Assembly (NCBI GenBank): GCA_011605725.1
Contig: JAAOZP010000005.1
Span: forward strand, 1 to 59,647
Length of the DNA: 59,647 nt
DNA from: Nitrososphaerota archaeon
Lineage (GTDB): Archaea; Thermoproteota; EX4484-205; JAAOZP01
Direction of reading: 5' to 3'
The translations under genes were made by a program, and so were the position numbers. The notes below the pieces were generated by a model, which saw only the letters and a program-made list of their open reading frames with translations, was not told the origin of the DNA and made no database searches. Every line of letters starts with the position of its first letter. Position 1 is the first letter of the stretch. Shown here one piece after another: positions 50,999 to 58,690 of this stretch.

Positions 50999-51393
50999 TT
51001 GTACAAAACTACCGCTCTCACCGGACATGACTTCAAACAGTTCCCACAAAGTATGCACTTCTCCTCCTCCAAAACAAGTTTTCTCTCCAAGCCTAAGGTT
51101 AAAGCATCTGTCGGGCACACTGCGGTACAAGCACCGCAATCAATACACTTATCCCTGTTGATCTCAACATATCTCGGAATCTCTTTCACTTCAACATTGT
51201 TGGACCTTAGTATTCCGATGATTTTCGAAACAACATTCTCGTCAGCGTTCACCTCAACTGTCATTATGCCCTCAGTAGCTGTCAGTCTGGCGTTCAAAAT
51301 GTTTATCGGAACTCCTGATTCAAGTATCGCTTTAGAGAGTATGGGCTTATTCACATGTGCTGGAGAATACCTTAATTCAAGCCGGGCCTTCAA
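50995..51393 (-). CDS. NIL-domain ferredoxin, homocysteine biosynthesis
   Basis: The protein is 132 aa from TTG 51393. A strong ribosome binding site (GGAGGTG on the minus strand, 51400-51406) lies 6 nt upstream and decides this start over GTG 51402. An N-terminal ACT-like NIL domain (~1-75) is followed by two [4Fe-4S] motifs, CIDCGACTAVCP and CILCGNCLKSCP. In Methanosarcina the homologue supports reductive transfer of sulfur to aspartate semialdehyde. It overlaps both neighbours (17 nt and 4 nt). Confidence 0.9.
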   Translation of the reverse strand: MKARLELRYSPAHVNKPILSKAILESGVPINILNARLTATEGIMTVEVNADENVVSKIIGILRSNNVEVKEIPRYVEINRDKCIDCGACTAVCPTDALTLGLERKLVLEEEKCILCGNCLKSCPVRAVVLYK

Positions 51394-52909
51394 CCACAAC
51401 ACCTCCCCCCTGTGTTTTCAAAAGCCTTGACAAATCTGCACTCGTTATGAGTCCGAGAACACGGTTCTCTTCATCTACTACTGGTAGGCCTGTAATATCA
51501 TGCTGCTCCATTCTTTTAGCAACAATGTCAACAGTTTCTTGGGGTTTTGCAACTATGACTTTCCTAGTCATTATTTCCTCCAAGGTTCTCGCGTTAATCG
51601 CTACTGCCTTAGCTATATCCCATGTCGTCACTATCCCTACAAGCCTATTCTGCTCATCGACCACGGGCACATGGTCAACGTTTCCCCTCACCATTCTTTC
51701 AGAAACATCCCTAATGGAATCCTTAGGGTTGGCTGTCAAAGGATTCTTCCTCATCAGCTCTGCCACCTTTGGCTCCGGTCTTCTAAGCGGCATAGTCTTC
51801 TGCACAACATCCTTGTTCAAGGGTGCAACGGGTCTACTCAGCTTGAAAACACCTTCCAAAATCCATTTCTTAAGTGTCTCCGCCACCTCCACAGCCATTC
51901 TTAGGCTGGACATGCTTGCAGCCTTAACCGTTCTATCGCCTAGCCCGACTTTTCCAGACTTAAGCTCCTCATAGCTAACCCTTCTTAAAATTGGTCTGTT
52001 GACAGAGGGAACACTGTAGTCAATAATCTCTGTATATATTTCTCTGTCAGGCGTTGCAGCATTCCTCGCCACATTCATGTTTACTATGGGTATTGGTATA
52101 CCAACTCCAACGTAGAGAGTTGAACCGTATTTATAAAAGGTTGCACCCCTTAGAAATCGAGGGTTCATCTTCTTCAAATCCCCGGCAACCATTATTGTAG
52201 AAAGGTATTTGGCAGGATAGTGCTGGGTACCCTCTCCCATAATGTAGCCAATTCCTCCTCCCAGAAATATCCTGGACCCTATACCTAATGTTTCTAAATC
52301 CCGGTCCTTGTATAAAGGGCTTAGTTCTCCCGATCCGGAATATCCGATATTCCCGTAATTAGGTAAAAGTGTTCCAAGATAAGTATAGAGTGTTCTCTCG
52401 CTTGAGTTAGTGGCTGCGAAATACCTCTGATAGGCATTCCTTGGGTTAACTAGAACAGCCTGGTTTAAATCGTGGATTGTTATGACTGTTTCAACATGTT
52501 TCCTCGGGTAACAATCTGTACCGTAACCCTCACCCCTAAGTATAAGCTCCCTACCACTCACCAAGTCTTCTATGACGTGTCCACCGCCATAATCAATGCC
52601 CTTTGTTTCGCTAAAAGCTGTTGCACCGATATACCCGTCAACTGCAGCCAAGCCCTTATACACTGGGACATCGTTCAACCATGCTTTTGTCATCTTTATA
52701 GGTGGGTCAGCATGCCCAAAGTTCAGAAACGCGCCGGAGCTGCACATGGCTCCGAAAGTCCCGGTGGTAACTACGTCAACTTCTCTCGAAGCTCTTTCAA
52801 GACCAGAGCTCTCCGCCAGTTTCACGAATTCTTCTGCCGTCAGGACCACAACGTCTCCCTTAGCTATCTTATTGTTTATCTGCCCTATTGTTCTTAGAGA
52901 CTCGTCCAT
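51377..52909 (-). CDS. L-aspartate semialdehyde sulfurtransferase (DUF39 + CBS)
   Basis: The 510-aa protein has an N-terminal DUF39 domain (~1-385) with two conserved cysteines, C56 in FGAMCSSGAF and C133 in GTDCYPRK, and GGGIGYIMGEGTQHYPA. The C-terminus has paired CBS domains (ANPKDSIRDVSERMVRG; AKPQETVDIVAKRMEQ), likely ligand-sensing. It makes homocysteine directly from aspartate semialdehyde and sulfide, bypassing activated homoserine. It heads an operon with the NIL-ferredoxin and UPF0280. The dyad ATAACTGTGTTAT (52940-52952) lies in its promoter. Confidence 0.9.
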   Translation of the reverse strand: MDESLRTIGQINNKIAKGDVVVLTAEEFVKLAESSGLERASREVDVVTTGTFGAMCSSGAFLNFGHADPPIKMTKAWLNDVPVYKGLAAVDGYIGATAFSETKGIDYGGGHVIEDLVSGRELILRGEGYGTDCYPRKHVETVITIHDLNQAVLVNPRNAYQRYFAATNSSERTLYTYLGTLLPNYGNIGYSGSGELSPLYKDRDLETLGIGSRIFLGGGIGYIMGEGTQHYPAKYLSTIMVAGDLKKMNPRFLRGATFYKYGSTLYVGVGIPIPIVNMNVARNAATPDREIYTEIIDYSVPSVNRPILRRVSYEELKSGKVGLGDRTVKAASMSSLRMAVEVAETLKKWILEGVFKLSRPVAPLNKDVVQKTMPLRRPEPKVAELMRKNPLTANPKDSIRDVSERMVRGNVDHVPVVDEQNRLVGIVTTWDIAKAVAINARTLEEIMTRKVIVAKPQETVDIVAKRMEQHDITGLPVVDEENRVLGLITSADLSRLLKTQGGGVVVEGPA

Positions 52910-52939
52910 TTTTTAAACCACCTTAAAAAGGGCCGGAAA

Positions 52940-52952
52940 ATAACTGTGTTAT
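52940..52952. promoter_or_regulatory. ATAAC-N3-GTTAT dyad 1 (homocysteine operon)
   Basis: ATAACTGTGTTAT, exact dyad, 31 bp upstream of ATG 52909. It overlaps the minus-strand TATA (CTTATAAC, about 52950-52957), so binding should block or steer transcription. Confidence 0.75.
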
Positions 52953-53119
52953 AAGCTTTTCTACAGTTATGAATGATTTATGTTATTTCGATTACCCATA
53001 GTAATAATCTATTAGTCGCCTTTTATGGTTATCGCCGAGACTTTTCAGAAGAACAACTACTTACAAGCATCTATATGTTTTTAAAAGCATGACGCATGTC
53101 TAAACGGCTATGAAAACAC

Positions 53120-53677
53120 TCAAATATATTTTAAACTTAATTCCTCTGCTATCTCATGATATTTTTCATGAACTCCATGGCCCATCCTTTCTTCTTCAAT
53201 CTTCTCAAAGCTTTCTAACAACTTCCCAAAATCTTCTTCATTAAGCACTTTTCTTCCAATTGGGTAAAGCACGTTATCCTCTTTAGAAATATGAGCTTCA
53301 AGCAACTCGACATAGTATGATGCGTTCTCAGAAAAAAGCATGTACCCATTCTTATCACCTTTTTCTATGTTTTCTATCGCCCGCGACATCTTTTTAATTA
53401 GATTTCGTCCCTGCTCATGCTCCTGAAGCATAACTCCTATAGGGCCTCCTGATCGAGAAACTCCACGGCTTTCTAAAACTGGGAACAAGATATCCTCCTC
53501 TTTGCCATGGTGACATTTATCTGCAAACATTCTCAAGAATTCTAACGCTTTCTTAAGCTCTTCGACCGGAGGATTGACACCCGCCTTTATATTCTCTGAT
53601 GCTTTCTTCAAAACCTTTAGAACTTTCTCAATTACCCTGTGCTCCCCCTCTAGTACTTTTAATGGGTCGTTCATCAT
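53120..53677 (-). CDS. Hemerythrin-like HHE-domain protein
   Basis: The protein is 185 aa from ATG 53677: a TATA-like TCTTATATGC (53699-53708) is about 26 nt upstream, so the Met at 53695 would be too close. Four-helix bundle with HHE ligands: LEGEHRVIEKVL, DKCHHGKEEDILFPVLE, LQEHEQGRNLI and LEAHISKEDNVLYPI. It binds a di-iron centre and serves oxygen, NO or redox sensing or iron storage. No DNA-binding domain. It stands alone beside the sulfur block. Confidence 0.88.
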   Translation of the reverse strand: MMNDPLKVLEGEHRVIEKVLKVLKKASENIKAGVNPPVEELKKALEFLRMFADKCHHGKEEDILFPVLESRGVSRSGGPIGVMLQEHEQGRNLIKKMSRAIENIEKGDKNGYMLFSENASYYVELLEAHISKEDNVLYPIGRKVLNEEDFGKLLESFEKIEEERMGHGVHEKYHEIAEELSLKYI

Positions 53678-53850
53678 TCTGTTTTCAGCATACATTCATG
53701 CATATAAGATTTCTGGTGATGCAATTCTTTTATAAGTGTGCCTTATCTGGAATGTCCAGGGTATTCTTGTTTTTTCGGGAAACATTTAAATTTGAGACAT
53801 TTCAACTTCAATGGATACGTTGAAATCTTATCCTTACTCTAAAGGTTTTT

Positions 53851-53863
53851 ATAACACTGTTAT
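53851..53863. promoter_or_regulatory. ATAAC-N3-GTTAT dyad 2 (cysteine-synthase-like gene)
   Basis: ATAACACTGTTAT, exact dyad, running straight into the TATA TATATAAAG (53861-53869). The start TTG 53993 is about 100 nt downstream of the predicted transcription start, an unusually long leader for this genome. The rest of 53696-53992 holds inverted repeats CTGGA-ATG-TCCAG (53748-53760) and AAGTC...GACTT (about 53904-53924) of unknown use. Confidence 0.7.
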
Positions 53864-53992
53864 ATAAAGGCTTTATAGAATGAATATGGAAAGGCACTTA
53901 GAAGTCTCGAAGTGTCGACTTACCATCGTCAAAAGATATTTGATACGAGCGCCAAACTTGGAATTACACGTTTTTGGGGGGAGGGGTAAAGG

Positions 53993-55174
53993 TTGAGTAA
54001 GGTTTTCAGCGCAATTAGTCTTCAAATGTTCAACAGATTCGCCGAAAACCTAGTGCAATATAGGGGGTTAAAACCATATCCCATCGAGGAAATAAAGGGG
54101 TTTAGTGTTGAAAAAGATCTACACGTGTTCATAAAGCGGGAACACGATAATATTGAAGGTACTGACCCTATCAGATCAATAAAGAGAAAGCCGGCAAGCA
54201 TAATGGGTTTATTCGTGGAAGAAGTTAACCCATATTCAAAAGTTTGGATCTCCGCTTCATCGGGTAACTTTGTTGAGGAACTTGGTATTTTGGCGAATGA
54301 AGCAGGCAAAGATCTTTTTGCTGTTGTTCCACCGCGAACACCTTCCCAGAAGATTGAAACCTTGAGGAATTTAGGAATAAACATTGTTAAGGTTTCTGAG
54401 GAAGAATACGACCTGTGCCCAAGGGAGTTCACAGTGTTCTGGGTTAGGGCTCTTGTGAACAGGCTTAATAGCACGGATGTGCTAAACATAGACCAGTACA
54501 ACAGCATTCTGAATCCTCTTTCTCACGTTTTACTGACTGCTAAAGAAATAGATGAGAAGTTTGAAAACGATTTAACTCACATTTTCGTTCCATTGGGAAG
54601 TACAGGAACTTTTGCAGGCATATGCGAGTATTTCTCAAGGTTCCGCCCAAAGGTCAAGATAATTGGTGTTCAACCAACTATGGAGCATCATATACCAGGC
54701 GTTCATTACGTCATGGGCGATTGCAAGTGGAGTCCGGAAATCTTCGGATTGCCTGACAAGAGAAGCTTGAAGATTTTAACAATAGACGACAAATCTGCGT
54801 ATCTAGCGCTTTCAGAGCTCGAAGTTAAATATGGTGTTCACGGAGGGCCTTCAAGCGGGATGGTGTTCGCCGCCCTAAAGAAGGAATTGAACACTATGGA
54901 AGATGGTAGTAATATACTTGTATTGTCAGCTGATAGTTCGTGGGATTACGTGGAATGGAACAGGGCTATTTTAACGAAACTTAAAAATGAATCTGTATTC
55001 TCCGAAGAGGATGATGTATTGGTAGAAAAATACATGGGGCTTCTACAAAGGAGAGAAGATGCGTCCAGAAGAGTATTGAAAGTAAAAAACACCTATAAGC
55101 CTCCTAAAAAAGGGCAACTTTATAGCCTAGAGGAATTCGAGGATCTTTTGCCGAACTTGTTAAATAAAACTTAG
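53993..55174 (+). CDS. PLP-dependent cysteine synthase-family enzyme
   Basis: The protein is 393 aa from TTG 53993, preceded by GGGGAGGGGT-type purine-rich sequence. Fold-type II PLP motifs: PLP Lys likely K64 in SIKRKPASIMG, cofactor loop ISASSGNFVEE (S90-G-N92) and phosphate loop LGSTGTFAG. VHGGPSSGMVFAAL is the C-terminal conserved block. It resembles cysteine synthase or SbnA-type enzymes; the substrate could be O-phosphoserine, O-acetylserine or another activated amino acid with sulfide. The promoter carries the sulfur-block dyad, supporting a sulfur role. Confidence 0.8.
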   Translation: MSKVFSAISLQMFNRFAENLVQYRGLKPYPIEEIKGFSVEKDLHVFIKREHDNIEGTDPIRSIKRKPASIMGLFVEEVNPYSKVWISASSGNFVEELGILANEAGKDLFAVVPPRTPSQKIETLRNLGINIVKVSEEEYDLCPREFTVFWVRALVNRLNSTDVLNIDQYNSILNPLSHVLLTAKEIDEKFENDLTHIFVPLGSTGTFAGICEYFSRFRPKVKIIGVQPTMEHHIPGVHYVMGDCKWSPEIFGLPDKRSLKILTIDDKSAYLALSELEVKYGVHGGPSSGMVFAALKKELNTMEDGSNILVLSADSSWDYVEWNRAILTKLKNESVFSEEDDVLVEKYMGLLQRREDASRRVLKVKNTYKPPKKGQLYSLEEFEDLLPNLLNKT

Positions 55175-55196
55175 CACGCTACGAATAATAAGGTAT

Positions 55197-56039
55197 TTAT
55201 AGGTCTCGAATCGTTTCACGGCCATAAGCATAAAACACGAGAGGTAATGCTATAGTCAGATAACCAAGATGTATAATAACCCTGGCCCATTCAGCAGCAA
55301 CCGTGTAGCCGAACATCACCGCAAGCACGGAGCCTATCAACCCCTTATGATGTAGAGGATTGTCAACCGACAAGTTCAAGTTAAAAGCTAATTCGCCAAG
55401 CCAACCTGTACTAACTCCTATCCCCTCCATATATTCCAGTATTTCATGAGTACCATAACCAGCTAATCCGCCAGCTAAAAATACAAGTAGCAAGCTAGTG
55501 TAGTAGAAGACTCTCCGAATATTGATTTTCATGCCAGCCATGAAAACCAGATAGGCGAAAAGTACTGAAGCCATTATGCCTAAAGTAGCACCGCCGAAAG
55601 TGTTCGCAGGATCTGCTAGAAGAAAGGGTGTTAGAAAAAGCACGGTTTCAAGGCCTTCTCGAAAAACAATTATGAAAGAGAAGAATGTAAGTGCCAGGGC
55701 TGTGCCCAGAGTCGTGATGGTTTCAACTCTTTTTTCAATTTCTGCTTTAAGCTCTCTTCCCCTGGTTGCCATCCAATAGATCATAGAAGTTAGGACTATT
55801 ACTGCAAGAAAAGCAGCAACACCTTCAAACAACGCTTTAGCAGGTCCAGTGAGGATCCCATACGTAAACCAAACGAACGCTCCGGAGACTAATGCTGTGG
55901 CTATTGCTAGACAAATACCGTAATTGACATAGCGTGATAGTAACCCTCTTCCAGTTCTCTTCAAGTATGTTAATACTATTGCTACTATAAGCGCTGCTTC
56001 CAACCCCTCTCTGAATGCCAATAAAAATTGGCCTATCAT
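55197..56039 (-). CDS. FTR1-family iron permease
   Basis: This 280-aa protein has seven hydrophobic segments and two R-E-G-L-E iron motifs, LAFREGLEAALI (~9-20) and IVFREGLETVLF (~124-135), the signature of FTR1/EfeU. It moves Fe3+ (or Fe2+ after oxidation) across the membrane. It lies 15 nt after the DsrE-like gene in the same operon, under dyad 3. No EfeO/EfeB partner is adjacent. Iron supply fits the FeS-dependent homocysteine enzymes nearby. Confidence 0.9.
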   Translation of the reverse strand: MIGQFLLAFREGLEAALIVAIVLTYLKRTGRGLLSRYVNYGICLAIATALVSGAFVWFTYGILTGPAKALFEGVAAFLAVIVLTSMIYWMATRGRELKAEIEKRVETITTLGTALALTFFSFIIVFREGLETVLFLTPFLLADPANTFGGATLGIMASVLFAYLVFMAGMKINIRRVFYYTSLLLVFLAGGLAGYGTHEILEYMEGIGVSTGWLGELAFNLNLSVDNPLHHKGLIGSVLAVMFGYTVAAEWARVIIHLGYLTIALPLVFYAYGRETIRDL

Positions 56040-56054
56040 CTTCGTTGCCTTTTC

Positions 56055-56438
56055 CTAAACGAAAAGCACTATGCTGCCCTTCTTAGCGGCTTTAAGTGCT
56101 CTCTGGAGAAAGGAAACAGCTTCCTCTATTTGAACACCTGGATAAAGCGTTTGCTCATTAACCCCCATGGCTTCCAGCATTTTCTTTGAAGGTGCACAAG
56201 CCGCCACATAGGCCCCGAGCGATATAGAGTCTTCTAAGTATTGCCTGACAGGAGGCATCCCGGGCATTGAAATCCTGTCTGCCGAATCTTTCTTTATAAC
56301 ATCAAGGCCCTTCATAGTACAATAGAGGTAGGATTTGACGCCAAATGTGCTTGCAGCTAATACTAATGTTAATGCTGGATAAACACGCTCCGGTTCATTC
56401 GAAACTAACACTATGTGCAACTCTTGAGATTCATCCAT
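56055..56438 (-). CDS. DsrE-family sulfur-relay-like protein
   Basis: The protein is 127 aa from ATG 56438 (GTG 56444 is in frame); TATA-like GTTTAAAAAC at about 56462-56471 predicts a leaderless mRNA from the ATG. DsrE/TusD fold: LHIVLVSNEPERVYPALTLVLAAS, KSYLYCTMKGLDVIKK and YVAACAPSKKMLEAMG. C39-like and C88-like cysteines are in positions used for sulfur transfer in some members. It forms an operon with FTR1. It probably handles persulfide sulfur; the partner is unknown. Confidence 0.8.
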   Translation of the reverse strand: MDESQELHIVLVSNEPERVYPALTLVLAASTFGVKSYLYCTMKGLDVIKKDSADRISMPGMPPVRQYLEDSISLGAYVAACAPSKKMLEAMGVNEQTLYPGVQIEEAVSFLQRALKAAKKGSIVLFV

Positions 56439-56446
56439 TTCCACTT

Positions 56447-56459
56447 ATAATCGTGTTAT
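56447..56459. promoter_or_regulatory. ATAAC-N3-GTTAT-like dyad 3 (DsrE-FTR1)
   Basis: ATAATCGTGTTAT, one mismatch from the dyad. It lies between the minus-strand TATA (about 56462-56471) and ATG 56438, where a bound repressor would block initiation. Confidence 0.6.
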
Positions 56460-56600
56460 AGTTTTTAAACATTTACCGAATATTTCTTCATGGGTTCGCT
56501 AGCTTTTAATGTTAAGTTTTCTAGCCTCAGATAACAGAGGAATGAGAGTTAACTACGCTTTACTTTGATCTCAGTGGAAGCCACAAAATCTTTTAAAATC

Positions 56601-57158
56601 CTACTTCCTGTACAACCGTCCAATATTAGTTTCAATCGACGGTAGGATTGACAATCCGGTCAAAGTCCCTGCGACACTCAGCAACGTGCTTTTTATCATA
56701 TCTGGCACATAAGTTAGGAACCAAATCAAAAAACCATAGAAACCCAAAGTAAATAAGTAGAGGAAGACGTATGGCATCGATGCCATCACGCCCGAAATCA
56801 CGGATGCAAAAACAACGTATTTCCTACTGGCATTCGCGTGATTTTTTGGTAGGAAATACAGCAGATCGAAAGTTAGTCCTCCTACAGCATAGCCTAACCC
56901 TACGAACAACGAGTAAATCTGCGTGAACCGAGAGAGCCTCGTTGCTAGCGATGATATCGTAGCCATAATTGTCACCCTGCCAAATTTACCTGTAATCCTA
57001 GCTATGATTAGCATCAATAGCCAGCCTAGGAAACGCTGCACGACGCCGTGTATCCCCGTTATTAGGCTAATGGTTGGACCGAGGTAAGTTTGCGAAGCTA
57101 TCCAGATGGCTGAAAAAACCGCTATTAGAGCGATGTCCCTGGCACTGAAGTCTTTCAA
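56601..57158 (-). CDS. ECF transporter S component-like membrane protein (orphan)
   Basis: The 185-aa protein has about five to six hydrophobic helices and starts SARDIALIAVFSAIWIASQTYLGP, an ECF S-type first helix with small-residue spacing, followed by an ITGIHGVVQRFLGWLL segment. No A or T component is near; it would share the ATPase/T module at 12.7-15.3 kb or another. It is 18 nt after the YeiH gene in one operon, under dyad 4. The vitamin or sulfur ligand is unknown. Confidence 0.65.
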   Translation of the reverse strand: MKDFSARDIALIAVFSAIWIASQTYLGPTISLITGIHGVVQRFLGWLLMLIIARITGKFGRVTIMATISSLATRLSRFTQIYSLFVGLGYAVGGLTFDLLYFLPKNHANASRKYVVFASVISGVMASMPYVFLYLFTLGFYGFLIWFLTYVPDMIKSTLLSVAGTLTGLSILPSIETNIGRLYRK

Positions 57159-57176
57159 AGGGTAGTTGCCTCACCT

Positions 57177-58478
57177 TCAAATTGGTGGTGGAAATATTAC
57201 TCCTCCGAAGAAGACGTATGCAGATAGTAAAGATAACGCTATATCCAGCAGGGTCGCCGCCGTGAAGACCAGCAGGGGTTTACCGCGTCCTATCTTGAAC
57301 AGATCCTTGAAGCTTGTATTTAACCCTATGCATACAAAAGCCATTGCAAAAAACCATGAGCGTATATTCTTTACTTGATTAATGATAGTGCTTGTCGCAA
57401 CGCTTCCGAAGGCTGGAATGAACAGGAAGGAGGATAGGGCCGAAGTCGCTACAAAGCCCAAGACAAACTTTGGAAACCTGTACCATATTTCAATGGGCTT
57501 TGGTTTCTCACCCGGGTTCCTCTCAACCCTGAGAGTCCAGTAAACCGCTAAAGCAAAAGCAGCTATACCGATCAAAGTGTTCTGTGACATTTTGATTATA
57601 GATGCTACCTGCATAGCCTTGTCACTATATAGGGCACCTGCGGCTACGACGGCTGGTGTTGTATCGATTGTTCCTCCTATCCACGCGCCTGCAACCGCAT
57701 CGGGCATTCCGATGGTCTTTGCTATAAGTGGCATTAGGACTAGCAAAGGTATGGAGAAGAGGAGCACGAGTGAAATCGTGTAGCTCACTTCCTTCGGATC
57801 CCCTTTAACAGCTCCTCCCGTGGCTATTGCTGCAGAAACTCCACAGATCGAAGTTGCACTCGCCATAACGCAGGCAAAGGACCTGCTTAAGCCTAGTTTA
57901 ATCGCTAGATAATAGCAGAAGTACCAAACTGTAAATAGTCCCACTGTTATCTCGAATAATCCGAAGGCTCCGGCGGAAAGCAGCGTGTTGAAAAGTATTT
58001 CTGTGCCGAGTAAGACTAAACCGGTTTTTATGAATAGCTCCGTTTTAATGGAAGACTTAAGCCGCCCAGGCAGACCAACCACATTGCTTATAAACATTCC
58101 AAGCAACAGGGCCCAGAGAACATATTCTAAACCCAAATAATTAACGTAGCTCTGATTAGCTATCAGTATGGCTATAAATGACAACGCAAAAACTAGAGGG
58201 AAGCCTAATGCATACTCTTTCAGGCTATTTTTCATTGCTACAATGGATATGCTGCTTATAATTAGCAGGAGCAAGGCCAGAGCTGCAAAATACGGTAAGC
58301 TCGAAATACCTATGTAGGAGAAGACATCCGTGCCCCATCTGCCTATCTTCGGAATCCATGGGAGAAGGTTGGCAACAGATAATCCTAATAGGGCAAAACC
58401 TAACCAAACAGCCCACCAATCCTCACTCCTATAAAGCGACGACCATTTCCTTGTTTCTTTCGATTTAGATGCTTCCAA
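57177..58478 (-). CDS. YeiH/UPF0324-family transporter (putative sulfur oxyanion exporter)
   Basis: This 433-aa protein has about 11-12 membrane segments. Family blocks: LLGMFISNVVGLPGRLKSSIKTELFIKTGLVLLGTEILF (in two parts), MASATSICGVSAAIATGGAVKG and GAWIGGTIDTTPAVVAAGAL. YeiH proteins are annotated as putative sulfate exporters and in enterobacteria are linked to sulfite. The start is TTG 58478 behind GAGAGGTGAC. The TATA at about 58512-58519 overlaps dyad 4 (58506-58518). It heads the operon with the S-component-like gene. Confidence 0.85.
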   Translation of the reverse strand: MEASKSKETRKWSSLYRSEDWWAVWLGFALLGLSVANLLPWIPKIGRWGTDVFSYIGISSLPYFAALALLLLIISSISIVAMKNSLKEYALGFPLVFALSFIAILIANQSYVNYLGLEYVLWALLLGMFISNVVGLPGRLKSSIKTELFIKTGLVLLGTEILFNTLLSAGAFGLFEITVGLFTVWYFCYYLAIKLGLSRSFACVMASATSICGVSAAIATGGAVKGDPKEVSYTISLVLLFSIPLLVLMPLIAKTIGMPDAVAGAWIGGTIDTTPAVVAAGALYSDKAMQVASIIKMSQNTLIGIAAFALAVYWTLRVERNPGEKPKPIEIWYRFPKFVLGFVATSALSSFLFIPAFGSVATSTIINQVKNIRSWFFAMAFVCIGLNTSFKDLFKIGRGKPLLVFTAATLLDIALSLLSAYVFFGGVIFPPPI

Positions 58479-58505
58479 TCCTTGTCACCTCTCAGGGGTT
58501 TTTCT

Positions 58506-58518
58506 ATAACCCATTTAT
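58506..58518. promoter_or_regulatory. ATAAC-N3-GTTAT-like dyad 4 (YeiH operon)
   Basis: ATAACCCATTTAT, one mismatch from the dyad, overlapping the minus-strand TATA TTTATAAATGGG-type sequence. It is 28 nt before TTG 58478. The arms and CCA spacer match dyad 5 on the other side of this divergent region. Confidence 0.6.
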
Positions 58519-58651
58519 AAAGATTTTCTTAAATGATACTGAAAATTTATGTTTAATCTCGAGAATTGTTAGTTTAATCTTGTCAGAAGAATCATTATTA
58601 CCCCTGGTAATTAAAGTGTTTAACTCACAATGCTTTTTCAGAAAGCTTTTT

Positions 58652-58664
58652 ATAACCCAGTTAT
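58652..58664. promoter_or_regulatory. ATAAC-N3-GTTAT dyad 5 (threonine synthase)
   Basis: ATAACCCAGTTAT, exact dyad, overlapping the plus-strand TATA CTTTTTATAAC (about 58646-58656) and 26 nt before ATG 58691. Confidence 0.75.
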
Positions 58665-58690
58665 ACTCCAGCCTTTCCAAGGCGTTAAAA

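Noticed and set aside
53732..53746. ATAAG-TGTGC-CTTAT upstream of the hemerythrin-like gene as a sixth regulon dyad
   Set aside because: Arm sequence and 5-bp spacer differ from ATAAC-N3-GTTAT; it may be an unrelated site.
53811..53867. 18-codon ORF ahead of dyad 2
   Set aside because: It has a TATA-like ATTTAAATT at the right distance but ends inside the dyad/TATA, and the peptide (MDTLKSYPYSKGFYNTVI) is not recognisable; chance is more likely.
52940..58664. SurR-type (GTT-N3-AAC) binding sites as the explanation of the dyads
   Set aside because: The arms are in the opposite order (AAC-N3-GTT with flanking AT/AT), so this is not the described SurR consensus.
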